Below, piece after piece: positions 21,962 to 33,461 of a stretch of DNA of 64,000 nucleotides. This DNA comes from Flaccisagitta enflata (lineage: Eukaryota > Chaetognatha > Sagittoidea > Aphragmophora). A model generated the notes under the pieces. That model made no database searches. It was given only the letters and a program-made list of their open reading frames with translations, and was not told the origin of the DNA. Position 1 is the stretch's first letter. The number at the start of each line of letters is the position of its first letter. The translations under genes were made by a program, and so were the position numbers. Location: assembly GCA_965153355.1 (NCBI GenBank), contig OZ231127.1:61380001-61444000 (forward strand). The letters run 5' to 3'.

Positions 21962-23989
21962 ATGTCAATGATCAGCAAGGCAAAGTTGATGGAAGACGCA
22001 AAATACTTGAGCATTTTTCAAAGTCATTTTGAAAAACACCAAAGTTTTGTTGTTCAAGCCGAACATGCTCTTATACAACCGGGTGCTGTGGAGCCAGTCC
22101 ACAAAGATCAAGCAAAACAGTTTCTTTCTCGACACAAATTGAGTAGGGAAACAGCTGAGGCAGTTGTTGATCAACAAATTCTAAGAACTTCCTCCTATGA
22201 CAGAGTACCATTGAAGAGAAAAGCTATCCCAGGTCTGCCCCCACTTGGTAAGGCACCAGCAAAGGTAAGAGGGAAGAAGAAAGAAAGTATGGAAAGCAGA
22301 TTGATAACCAATCTCATGATGAACAACTTGAAACAGCAACAAGGAGAGAACATACAGACTCTTCCAGGGATGGGAGTTGCCAAGTTCCCCCCACTCTTGT
22401 TTGATGGTGAAGGCAACGCAAACACCAATACTGCCAAAAGTACCTACAAATCAGTTTTGCTTAAAAGATATGGTGAGCAGTCCTTTTTCTTTCAGGGTAG
22501 GACATTGAAATCTGAAAAAGCTGTGATAATTGATGGAATGCCCTGTCTGTTTCTCGCTCCTATACTTGGATTGAAAACATTTGGTGATTATGTTGACTTT
22601 CTCCTGAAAAGGAAGGTGACCAAACATTTTCAAGAGTGCTCAGAAGTCCATGTCACCTTTGATCAACCAAGCATCTGGGGATTCAATCTGAAAACAAAGG
22701 TTCAAGCTGAGAGGGATGGCAAGAAAAAACAAGTACCTCCACTCAAGGAAGAGACAATAGATCGCAATACCAAGATCCCATGCAAGGGTATACAATGGCC
22801 AGGATTTTTGGCAAACAGGGAGGACAAAAAAAAGCTTGTTCAGTTCATTGGTGAAAGCATCTTTAAGTTAAAAGACACTTTGGAAGATCAAACGTCTATC
22901 ATTGTTGGGGGCTGCATGCCAGAAAATAAAACCTACAAGGTTGAAAAAGGAGGCGTCTCTGTCATAGATGACCTCTACTGCAACCATGAAGAAGCTGACA
23001 CCCGCATTTTTGCCCATGCAAAATGGTCCTCAAAGCCAGTACTTCAGTTTGTTGCAGCAGATACTGACATCCTTTCAATTCTTCTTCTAAACTTTGAACA
23101 CTTTTCTGGAAGGAAAGTACTACCTGACCAGTCTGATCAATCCAAAGTAATTGATGTCAATGCCTTGGTTGAAGCAATCAATGAGGATCAAGATCAGGAT
23201 CTCATGGTCCTTAAGCAGAAAGGAGACATATCTCTTCCTCAGTTCTTTGGACTGATTCACCCCTTAATTGGGTCAGACATCTTGTGCTCCCCAAGAAATT
23301 TTGGGCCAACATGGATTCTCAAAGCATGCATTGACTTCTCCGAAATCCTGTTTGACAAAGATGAGGGAATCCAGTGTCTTGGCCAGGATAATGCCACCAA
23401 CTTTTGGGTGTATGTCAGATTCATTTTGGCTTTGTTCAAGAAAAAGTATGTCAATAAGATAAAAAGAAAACCTCTTGAACTCTTTGGAAGAAACGCTAAT
23501 TTAGAGGAGTCGCTAGCAGATGCAAGACAAGAGCTTTGGATGTACACCCTTGAAAACAATACAGTGATACCAAGCAAGGAATGCCTGGTGTTGAGGGGGA
23601 AGAATCTGTCCTTCCAACTCAAAATTTGGATGCAAGCCACAAAACCTCAAATTGTGGTACCTGATCCCCTGTCTCATGGTTGGGAAGGAACCACCAAGGG
23701 GTTGCGACCTACCCCAGATACAAAAGAAAACATGCAGAAACAGGCAAATGTTTATGACCATGTCATGAAAAAGTGCCGTTGCAAAAAATCCCAATGCAAA
23801 AATGGGAGATGCGCCTGCTTTAATAGTAAAACAAACTGCACTTCCTTTTGTGAGTGTGAAAATTGCTGCAATCCATTTGCCAAGGAAGTTCAAAAACCAG
23901 TTGAGGAAAGTGATTCCGAGGAAGAGATGGAAGAGGAGGAGGAAGAAAGTGGAGCAAGTGGAGATGAGGAAGTTGATGAAGTTTACTGA
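21962..23989 (+). CDS. PIN/FEN-like nuclease-related protein with C-terminal CXC zinc-binding domain
   Basis: The frame is open from 21878, but residues 1-28 of that frame are the flanking repeat. I therefore prefer the ATG at 21962 (675 codons). Using numbering from 21878, the motifs run in order: VIIDG (D219), HVTFDQ (D262), CNHEEADTRIF (E371, E372, D374), FVAADTDIL (D395, D397), HPLIGSD (D467), GWEGTTKGLRPTP (602-613), then CRCKKSQCKNGRCACF...CTSFCECENCCNPF (632-667). The tail from 677 is acidic. I know this EADTR...ADTD...GxD...CXC arrangement from a large, poorly characterised group of animal proteins. The spacing of the acidic residues resembles FEN/XPG-type PIN nucleases, and the cysteine pattern resembles tesmin/TSO1 CXC DNA-binding motifs. 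Nuclease activity is inferred. No introns or canonical AATAAA are visible close by. It could be a transposon enzyme or a domesticated copy. Confidence 0.85.
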   Translation: MSMISKAKLMEDAKYLSIFQSHFEKHQSFVVQAEHALIQPGAVEPVHKDQAKQFLSRHKLSRETAEAVVDQQILRTSSYDRVPLKRKAIPGLPPLGKAPAKVRGKKKESMESRLITNLMMNNLKQQQGENIQTLPGMGVAKFPPLLFDGEGNANTNTAKSTYKSVLLKRYGEQSFFFQGRTLKSEKAVIIDGMPCLFLAPILGLKTFGDYVDFLLKRKVTKHFQECSEVHVTFDQPSIWGFNLKTKVQAERDGKKKQVPPLKEETIDRNTKIPCKGIQWPGFLANREDKKKLVQFIGESIFKLKDTLEDQTSIIVGGCMPENKTYKVEKGGVSVIDDLYCNHEEADTRIFAHAKWSSKPVLQFVAADTDILSILLLNFEHFSGRKVLPDQSDQSKVIDVNALVEAINEDQDQDLMVLKQKGDISLPQFFGLIHPLIGSDILCSPRNFGPTWILKACIDFSEILFDKDEGIQCLGQDNATNFWVYVRFILALFKKKYVNKIKRKPLELFGRNANLEESLADARQELWMYTLENNTVIPSKECLVLRGKNLSFQLKIWMQATKPQIVVPDPLSHGWEGTTKGLRPTPDTKENMQKQANVYDHVMKKCRCKKSQCKNGRCACFNSKTNCTSFCECENCCNPFAKEVQKPVEESDSEEEMEEEEEESGASGDEEVDEVY

Positions 23990-24424
23990 TCACGCGTATC
24001 AGAAAGTCTCCTGTTGGTAATTGTCTGTTTGTCTGTTTGTCCGTTTGTCCGATGGGGCCTTTTCCTGCTCCACCTCCACGTGGTGGGCCCTGGCTCTGGT
24101 CTTTGATATTTGACATATACAAAAATATGTTTTACTATATCACTGACTACCAAGCGAGCAGATGAAAGTTATTCCGAGGAAGAGATGGAAGAGGAGGAGG
24201 GCAGAGTGGAGCAAGTAGAGATGAGGAAGTTGGTGTAGTTTACTGATCGCACACATCAGAGAGTCTCCTGTTAGTTATCGTCTGTTTGTCTATTTGTCCG
24301 TTTGTCCGATGGGGCCTTTTCCTGCTCCACCTCCTCGTGGTGGGCCCTGGCTCTGGTCTTTGATATTTGACATATAAAAAAATATGTTTTACTATATCAC
24401 TGACTACCAAGCGAGCAGATGAAA
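23910..24424 (+). repeat. 257-bp tandem duplication of the gene 3-prime end
   Basis: The unit 23910-24167 holds the acidic C-terminal codons, the stop, and downstream sequence ending GCGAGCAGATGAAA. It is repeated at 24168-24424 with few changes. Copy 2 contains the same GAGGAAGAGATGGAAGAGGA coding word but no longer continues the frame, because copy 1 already stops at 23987. Both copies contain a GTCTGTTTGTCCGTTTGTCC tract. Confidence 0.9.
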
Positions 24425-24483
24425 TTATATTTTTTGGGGGGGGAGCGGGGGATCTCAGTCTATATTTCAGATTTTTTTATTAA

Positions 24484-24822
24484 AACAAGGCCAGATACAC
24501 AGCAAGATAGTCGCGGACAATGCAAAAACTTTGTTCAAATCGGTTAACTTTAAGAGGGGTAAACATTTTTTTCCATAAAAAAAACGTGAAAATCCCATTC
24601 TTTCTTAATTTTGGTGCCAAGAACTTTGTAACAAAAAACATTTAATATAAGGATTCTTCATTAGGGTCTGTTATGTGTTTATGAGAAACTCTTGCCTTAT
24701 TTCAACTTTGTCTAGGTGATAGCTTGAAAAAAGGGCAAAAAACATCAAATTTCGCGACTTTGGGACCAATGGTCTCCAAAATTTTTAGTCGCGGACACGC
24801 GACTCTACACCTTGCCGTGTAA
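24484..24822. repeat. Family A fragments flanking the right inverted arm
   Basis: A forward family A head (AACAAGGCCAGATACACAGC, then TAGTCGCGGACAATGC) lies at 24484-24522. A reverse family A tail (TTTTTAGTCGCGGACACGCG, then ACTCTACACCTTGCCGTGT) lies at 24786-24822. The inverted arm of the CXC-gene element sits between them. Head and tail face each other, so this is not one simple insertion. Confidence 0.65.
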
Positions 24823-24879
24823 AAGCGGTCGGTAGTTCTTTCGTGATATCGCTTGTTGCCATCGATTTCCGTGCTCATT

Positions 24880-24971
24880 CTCTGTCTCTATCTGTCTCTG
24901 TCTCTCTGTCTCTCTGTCGTTCTCTCTCTGTCTCTCTGTCGTTCTCTCTCTTTCTCTTTCTCTTTCTCTTT

Positions 24972-25041
<70 letters not shown>
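24880..25041. repeat. (CT)n microsatellite with TCTG/CTTT variants
   Basis: Variant TCTCTGTCGTT and CTCTTTCT units lead into a perfect CT run. Confidence 0.97.
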
Positions 25042-25045
<4 letters not shown>

Positions 25046-25079
25046 AGGCGCGAAGCCCAAAGTCCTATGGTGCCAACCT

Positions 25080-25490
25080 GAAAGGACTTTTGTTCAGTTT
25101 GTTAGGCCTCTGTTCTAACATCTCAGCCCCCTTATCCAGCCTCTTAGGCCTCTAATCCAATCACTCAGGCCTCTAATGGAGCCTCTCAGGCCTCTAGTCC
25201 AACCTCTCAGGCCTCTAATCCAGCCTCTCAGGCCTCTAATCCAGCCTCTCAGGCCTCAAATCCAGCCTCTCAGGCCTCAAATCCAGCCTCTCAGCCCTCA
25301 AATCCAGCCTCTCTGGCCTCAAATCCAACCTCTCAGGCCTCAAGTCTGGCCTCTCAGGCCTCAGATCTTGCCTCTCAGACCTCAGATCTGGCCTCTCAGG
25401 CCTCAAATCTGGCCTCTGAAGCCTCAAATCAAATTCCCATGCCTCAAACCTGTCCTCTCATGCCTCAGATTAGGCCTCAAGTAATCCTCT
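25080..25490. repeat. ~21-bp CCTCTCAGGCCTCAAATCCAG minisatellite
   Basis: Nearly twenty units differing at a few positions (TCTAATCCAG, CAAATCCAG, CAGATCTGG). The proline/leucine/glutamine and arginine/aspartate open frames over it are repeat translations. It runs directly into satellite array 2. Confidence 0.95.
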
Positions 25491-25511
25491 CAAGCTTCCA
25501 ATGGCATTCTC

Positions 25512-28500
25512 ACTTTAGATCAAGTAAGGGGTCTGCTAGAGATCATCCCAAAATTTGTGAAGAAGTCTGCCAATTCTTCTTTCCTTATGTTAGGAGAGGT
25601 CTGCTGGATTTCAGAGGGGTCTGCCAGGAGGTCATCCCCATAACTATAGAGAGGGGTCTGCTAGATCAAGAAGGGGTCTGCTGGAGATCATCCCCAATAA
25701 GGTAAGTAGCTTTCCAACCAATATGTTTCCATGTATTAGGAGAGGTCTGCAGGTTTTCAGAGGGGTCTGCTGGAGGTCATCCCAATAACTATAGAGAGGG
25801 GTCTGCTAGATCAAGTAGGGGTCTGCTGGAGATCATCCCCAAGATAATAGAGTAGCGTCCACCCACTGTTTCCTTGTATTAGGAGAGGGGTCTGCTGGAT
25901 TTCAGAGGGTCTGCTACAGAGAGTCATCAATAACTATAGAGAGGGGTCTGCTAGATCAAGTAAGGGTCTTAGCAAGATCATCCCCAAGATAGTAAGTAGT
26001 GTCCACCAACATGTTCCTGTAGTAAGAGGGGTCTGCTGGATTTCAGAAGGGGTCTGCTGAAGAGGTCATCCCCATAACTATAGAGAGGTCTACTAGATCA
26101 AACAAGGGGTCTCTTTAGAATAATCCCAAAATTTGTAAAGAAGAGTCTGCCCATTATCTTTCATTATACTAAGGAGGGTCTGCTGGATTTCAGAGGGGTC
26201 TGCTGGAGGTCATCCAGTAACTATAGAGAGGGGTCTGCTAGATCAAGTAGGGGTCTGCTGGAAATCATCCCCAAGAAGATGATAAAGTAGCATCCATCTG
26301 TTTTGTTTCCTATTGTTAGAGGTGTGCTGGATTTCAGAGGGGTCTGCTGGAGGTCATCCCCATAACTAAAGAGAGGGGTCTGCTAGATCAAGTAGAGGTC
26401 TGCTGGAGATCATCCCCAAGATGATAAAATGGCAATCCACCCTATGTTTCCCTGTATTAGGAGAGGTCTGCTGGATTTCAAAGAGGTCTGCCAGGAGGAG
26501 TCATCCCCATAACTACAGAAGTCTCTTGCTAGATCAAGTGGGGGTCTGCACAGAATCATCCCAAAATTAGTATAGAAAGTCTGCCCATTATCTTTCCATA
26601 TATTAGGAGGGGTCTGCTGGATTTTAGAGGGGTCTGCTGGAGGTCATCCCCATTACTATAGATAAGGGTCTGTAGATCAAGTAGGGGTCAACTGAAGATC
26701 ATCCCAAGATAGTAAAGAAATGGCATCCTCCCCTTATATGTTTTCAGAGTATCAGGAGAGAGTCTGCTGTGGATTTCAGAAGGGTCTGCTCTAGGTCATC
26801 CCAATAACTATAGAAGGGGGTCTGCTAGATCAAGTTGGGGTCTGCTGGAGGAATGTCCCGAGATAGTAAAGTAGCATCCACCCAATATGTTTCCCTGTAT
26901 TAGGAGGGGTCTGCTGGATTTCAGAGGGGTCTGCTTTGGGAGTCATCCCATAGCTAGAGAGGGGGTCTGCTAGATAAGTAGGGGTCTGCTGTAGATCATC
27001 CCCAAGATAATAATAATAGCGTCCTCCCAATATGTTCCATGTATTTGGAGGGTCTGCTGGATTTCAGAGGGGTCTGCCAGAGGTCATCCCCCACCAACTA
27101 AAGAGGGTCTGCTAGATCATGTGAGGTCTGGAGATCATCACAAGATGATAGTAGCGTCCACCCACTTTGTTTCCCTGTTTTAGGAGGGGTCTGCTGGTTT
27201 CAGAGGGTCTACTTGAGAGTCATCCCATAACTAAGAGAGGGGTCTGCTAGATCAAGTAAGGGTCTGCTGGAGATCATCCCAAAATTAGTAAAGAAGAGTC
27301 CAGCTTACATTATCTTTCCATATATCAAGGAGGTCTGCTGGATTTCAGAGTCTGCTAGAGTCATCCCATAACTATGAATGGGGTGCTAGATCAAGTAGGG
27401 GTCTGCTGGAGATCTGCATCCCCAAGATAGTAAAGTAGCGTCACACTCATATATGTTTCCGTGTATTAAGGAGAGGGTCTGCACTGGTTCAAGGGGTCTG
27501 CTCTGGGGTCATCCCAGCTAACTATAGAGGTCTGCTAGATCAAATAGGTCTGCTGGAGATCATCCCCAAGATAATAGAGTAGCGTCCACCCACTATGTTT
27601 CCATGTATTAGGAGGGGTCTGCTGGATTTCAGAGGGGTCTGCTGGAGGTCATCCCCATAACTATAGAGAGGGGTCTGCTAGATCAAGTAGGGGTCTGCTG
27701 TAGATCATCCCAAGATAGTAAACTAGCGTCCTCCCAATATGTTTCCATGTATTTGGAGGGTCTGCTGGTTCAGGGGTCTGCTGGAGGTCATCCCCATAAC
27801 TAAAGAGAGGGGTCTGCTAGATCAAGTAGGGGTCTGCTGGAGATCATCCCCAAGATGATAAAGTAGCGTCCACCCACTTTGTTTCCCTGTATTAGGAGGG
27901 GTCTGCTGGATTTCAGAGGGGTCTGCCAGAGGTCATCCCCATAACTAAAGAGAGGGGTCTGCTAGATCAAGTAGGGGTCTGCTGGAGATCATCCCAAAAT
28001 TAGTAAAGAAGAGTCTGCCCATTATCTTTCCATATATTAGGAGGGGTCTGCTGGATTTCAGAGGGGTCTGCTAGAGGTCATCCCCATAACTATAGAGAGG
28101 GGTCTGCTAGATCAAGTAGGGGTCTGCTGGAGATCATCCCCAAGATAGTAAAGTAGCGTCCTCCTTATATGTTTCCGTGTATTAGGAGGGGTCTGCTGGA
28201 TTTCAGAGGGGTCTGCTCTAGGTCATCCCAATAACTATAGAGAGGGGTCTGCTAGATCAAGTAGGGGTCTGCTGGAGATCATCCCCGAGATAGTAAAGTA
28301 GCGTCCACCCAATATGTTTCCCTGTATTAGGAGGGGTCTGCTGGATTTCAGAGGGGTCTGCTGGAGGTCATCCCCATAACTAAAGAGAGGGGTCTGCTAG
28401 ATCAAGTAGGGGTCTGCTGTAGATCATCCCCAAGATAGTAAAGTAGCGTCCTCCCAATATGTTTCCATGTATTTGGAGGGGTCTGCTGGATTTCAGAGGG

Positions 28501-31299
28501 GTCTGCCAGAGGTCATCCCCATAACTAAAGAGAGGGGTCTGCTAGATCAAGTAGGGGTCTGCTGGAGATCATCCCCAAGATGATAAAGTAGCGTCCACCC
28601 ACTTTGTTTCCCTGTTTTAGGAGGGGTCTGCTGGATTTCAGAGGGGTCTGCCAGAGGTCATCCCCATAACTAAAGAGAGGGGTCTGCTAGATCAAGTAGG
28701 GGTCTGCTGGAGATCATCCCAAAATTAGTAAAGAAGAGTCTGCCCATTATCTTTCCATATATTAGGAGGGGTCTGCTGGATTTCAGAGGGGTCTGCCAGA
28801 GGTCATCCCCATAACTAAAGAGAGGGGTCTGCTAGATCAAGTAGGGGTCTGCTGGAGATCATCCCCAAGATGATAAAGTAGCGTCCACCCACTTTGTTTC
28901 CCTGTTTTAGGAGGGGTCTGCTGGATTTCAGAGGGGTCTGCCAGAGGTCATCCCCATAACTAAAGAGAGGGGTCTGCTAGATCAAGTAGGGGTCTGCTGG
29001 AGATCATCCCAAAATTAGTAAAGAAGAGTCTGCCCATTATCTTTCCATATATTAGGAGGGGTCTGCTGGATTTCAGAGGGGTCTGCTAGAGGTCATCCCC
29101 ATAACTATAGAGAGGGGTCTGCTAGATCAAGTAGGGGTCTGCTGGAGATCATCCCCAAGATAGTAAAGTAGCGTCCTCCTTATATGTTTCCGTGTATTAG
29201 GAGGGGTCTGCTGGATTTCAGAGGGGTCTGCTCTAGGTCATCCCAATAACTATAGAGAGGGGTCTGCTAGATCAAGTAGGGGTCTGCTGGAGATCATCCC
29301 CAAGATAGTAAAGTAGCGTCCACCCAATATGTTTCCCTGTATTAGGAGGGGTCTGCTGGATTTCAGAGGGGTCTGCTGGAGGTCATCCCCATAACTAAAG
29401 AGAGGGGTCTGCTAGATCAAGTAGGGGTCTGCTGGAGATCATCCCCAAGATAGTAAAGTAGCGTCCTCCCAATATGTTTCCATGTATTAGGAGGGGTCTG
29501 CTGGATTTCAGAGGGGTCTGCCAGAGGTCATCCCCATAACTAAAGAGAGGGGTCTGCTAGATCAAGTAGGGGTCTGCTGGAGATCATCCCCAAGATGATA
29601 AAGTAGCGTCCACCCACTTTGTTTCCCTGTTTTAGGAGGGGTCTGCTGGATTTCAGAGGGGTCTGCCAGAGGTCATCCCCATAACTAAAGAGAGGGGTCT
29701 GCTAGATCAAGTAGGGGTCTGCTGGAGATCATCCCAAAATTAGTAAAGAAGAGTCTGCCCATTATCTTTCCATATATTAGGAGGGGTCTGCTGGATTTCA
29801 GAGGGGTCTGCTAGAGGTCATCCCCATAACTATAGAGAGGGGTCTGCTAGATCAAGTAGGGGTCTGCTGGAGATCATCCCCAAGATAGTAAAGTAGCGTC
29901 CTCCTAATATGTTTCCGTGTATTAGGAGGGGTCTGCTGGATTTCAGAGGGGTCTGCTGGAGGTCATCCCAATAACTATAGAGAGGGGTCTGCTAGATCAA
30001 GTAGGGGTCTGCTGAAGATCATCCCCCAGATAGTAAAGTAGCGTCCACCCAATATGTTTCCCTATATTAGGAGGGGTCTGCTGGATTTCAGAGGGGTCTG
30101 CTGGAGGTCATCCCCATAACTATAGAGAGGGGTCTGCTAGATCATGTAGGGGTCTGCTGAAGATCATCCCCAAGATAGTAAAGTAGCATCCACCCAATAT
30201 GTTTCCATATATTAGGAGGGGTCTGCTGGATTTCAGAGGGGTCTGCTGGAGGTCATCCCAATAACTATAGAGAGGGGTCTGCTAGATCAAGTAGGGGTCT
30301 GCTGGAGATCATCCCCAAGATAGTAAACTAGCGTCCTCCCAATATGTTTCCATGTATTTGGAGGGGTCTGCTGGATTTCAGAGGGGTCTGCTGGAGGTCA
30401 TCCCCATAACTATAGAGAGGGGTCTGCTAGATCAAGTAGGGGTCTGCTGGAGATCATCCCCAAGATAGTAAAGTAGCGTCCACCCAATATGTTTCCCTGT
30501 ATTAGGAGGGGTCTGCTGGATTTCAGAGGGGTCTGCTGGAGGTCATCCCTGTTAATATAGAGAGGGGTCTGCTAGATCAAGTAGGGGTCTGCTGGAGATC
30601 ATCCCCAAGATAGTAAAGCAGCGTCCACCCAATAGGTTTCCATGTATTAGGAGGGGTCTGCTGGATTTCAGAGGGGTCTGCTGGAGGTCATCCCCATAAC
30701 TAAAGAGAGGGGTCTGCTAGATCAAGTAGGGGTCTGCTGGAGATCATCCCCAAGATAGTAAAGTAGCTTCCACCCAATAGGTTTCCCTGTATTAGGAGGG
30801 GTCTGCTGGATTTCAGAGGGGTCTGCCAGAGGTCATCCCCATAACTGTAGAGAGGGGTCTGCTAGATCAAGTAGGGGTCTGCTGGAGATCATCCCAAAAT
30901 TAGTAAAGAAGAGTCTGCCCATTATCTTTCCATATATTAAGAGGGGTCTGCTGGATTTAAGAGGGGTCTGCTGGAGGTTATCCCAATAACTATAGAGAGG
31001 GGTCTGCTAGATAAAGTAGGGGTCTGCTGGAGATCATCCCCATGATAGTAAGAGAGGGTGAGCGTGCTGTCTCATCATATATATGGAGGGGTCTGCCAGA
31101 TATCCTAGGGGTCTGTTGATGATAATCCCCTTAAGTATAGAGAGGGGTCTGCTAGATCAAGAAGGGTCTGATAAAGGCCATCCCTAAATCTATAAAGTAG
31201 GGGTCTGATAGGGGTCTGTTACTTGTCATCCCCTTTAACTAGCGATTTTCTTAGCAGAGGGGTCTGCCAGCTGAGGGGTCTGCTAAAACACAAATACCA
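25512..31299. repeat. 145-bp satellite, array 2, with 5-monomer higher-order repeat
   Basis: About 40 monomers. The word GAGGGGTCTGCTGGATTTC falls at 28331, 28476, 28621, 28766 and 28911, exactly 145 bp apart. The variant monomer with CCCAAAATTAGTAAAGAAGA recurs at 27996, 28721, 29011, 29736 and 30896. These spacings are 725, 290, 725 and 1160 bp, which are 5, 2, 5 and 8 monomers. The left part (25.5-27.6 kb) has many small indels. The centre and right are homogeneous. The last ~260 bp form a distinct terminal block shared with array 1. No coding capacity. Confidence 0.97.
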
Positions 31300-31570
31300 A
31301 CTTTTTGGTATTTTTGAGTATTTATGGGTATTTTTAGGTGATTTTGGGTAATTTTTGGTAATTTTGGGTATCATTGGGAATTTTTGGGTATTTTGGGTAT
31401 TTTGGGTATTTTGTCAACTTTTTATTGGACACTCGTTATTGGTTCAGAATATAACTTTTTTTGGGACAGACGTTACGTAGTATGAAGCTGTAGTATGAAG
31501 TTATGTAGTATGTAGTTATATAGTATGAAGTTATGTAGTATGAAGTTGTGTAATATGAAGTTGTGTAATT
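31300..31570. repeat. GGTATTTTTGGG and TAGTATGAAGTTATG short minisatellites
   Basis: 31300-31420 holds ~10-bp GGTATTTTGGGTATTTTTGG units. 31465-31570 holds ~18-bp GTAGTATGAAGTTATGTAGT units. Confidence 0.85.
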
Positions 31571-31575
31571 GTGTT

Positions 31576-31616
31576 GTAGCTTAGCACGCGACTGTTGGCC
31601 TGTTGGGCTTGTTTAC
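31576..31616 (-). repeat. Family A head fragment
   Basis: GCACGCGACTGTTGGCCTGT followed by TGGGCTTGTTTAC resembles the reversed family A head at 33641-33672 and is followed by a T/C-rich tract (31616-31800). Confidence 0.45.
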
Positions 31617-32290
31617 TTTTCACTTTTCTCTTTTCTTATTTCACTTTTCCTTTTCCATTTTTCTTTTTCCTTTTTTATTTTATTTTTTTCATTTTTTAAA
31701 TTTTCATTTTTGATTTTTCATTTTTTTTATTACTTTTTGATTTTTTCCTATTTGATTTTTTCTCCTTTTCATTTTTTAACTTTTGATTTTCGATATACTT
31801 TAATATTTAAGGTTTCATATTTAGATACTAGTTTTATATACTTTATTCTTTTATTCTTTAAAATTTTTATGCATTAGCATTTATTTATTCCTTTTATCAA
31901 GAATGTTTTAATAGAAAATGACCAAAGTTTTAAAAACATTAATCATTCTCCAACATGCTTAACATGAGATTAAATAACATCGACGTAACATGAATGCTGA
32001 AACGATTCTCTCGGTTTTGGTCTTAGTCTCATAGAGAAATAACTACAGAGATACAGTGAGACAGACAGACATTCAGACAGAAAGACTGAAAGACAGAAAG
32101 ACAGACAGACACAGACATTTCGTTTTGTGTTTATTAACAAGCTTTAAATAGCTTTGAATAGCCTCAAATAGTTGTAAATAGCTTTTGTACGCTTTTTATA
32201 GCTTTTATAGACCGTAACGACCAAAAACGAAGTCGTAATATGCAAAAATCGTAACTATGGTGTCTTTGATGCTATTGGGGAATAGCAAAA
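31617..32290. other. T-rich then mixed spacer, no gene seen
   Basis: 31617-31880 is TTTTCA/TTTTC-rich low complexity. 31880-32290 is mixed sequence with an ACAGACAGAAAGAC tract near 32060-32115 and ATAGCTTTxxATAG words near 32140-32210. No supported reading frame. Confidence 0.6.
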
Positions 32291-32419
32291 CGTGACTAAA
32301 AACGGGTTTCCGAATTTTCTACGCAATCCGTTGCACACGACTGAAAGTGAGCCAAAAGACATCACCTCAATGTTTATCTCTCAGTATTTCAATCTCAGCC
32401 TCTATGCCTTAGCTTATCT

Positions 32420-33029
<610 letters not shown>

Positions 33030-33195
33030 TTGACGGGAACAGCGCGTTATTTAGAATTTTCTAAGGCGCGTTACTTAGAATTGGCTCTCTGCTTGTAATT
33101 TAGAATCTGAGTAATGCAATAATTTATTTTCTCATTATTTAGATATTCTATCTTTCTATCTTTTTTTCATCTCCTAATGAAGTTCATCTATCTCT

Positions 33196-33460
<265 letters not shown>

Positions 33461-33461
33461 C

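Larger units (their letters stand above)
21165..24787 (+). mobile_element. Candidate new DNA transposon carrying a PIN/FEN-like plus CXC gene
   Basis: A ~300-bp AT-rich segment occurs at 21165-21440, again in direct orientation at 21660-21964, and a third time in inverted orientation at 24525-24787. Anchors in the inverted pair are TCGCGAAATTTGA, GTTGAAATA, AAATTAAGAAA and CTTAAAGTTxACCxATTTG. The only long coding frame of the window lies between the inverted pair. Coding starts exactly where similarity to the left repeat ends. The frame is intronless and intact. Diverged subterminal repeats around a nuclease-like gene are what an autonomous element would show. I could not identify exact termini or a target-site duplication. 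The right arm lies between fragments of family A (head 24484-24522, reverse tail 24788-24822). A multi-copy host gene flanked by repeats is the alternative. Confidence 0.5.

Noticed and set aside
23257-23893. Minus-strand frames of 126-127 codons opposite the CXC gene
   Set aside because: They are shadows of the real plus-strand gene, whose motifs are clear.
25512-31299. Regular repeats as a possible CRISPR array
   Set aside because: The whole 145-bp unit is repeated with no unique spacers. It is a eukaryotic satellite, and there are no cas genes.
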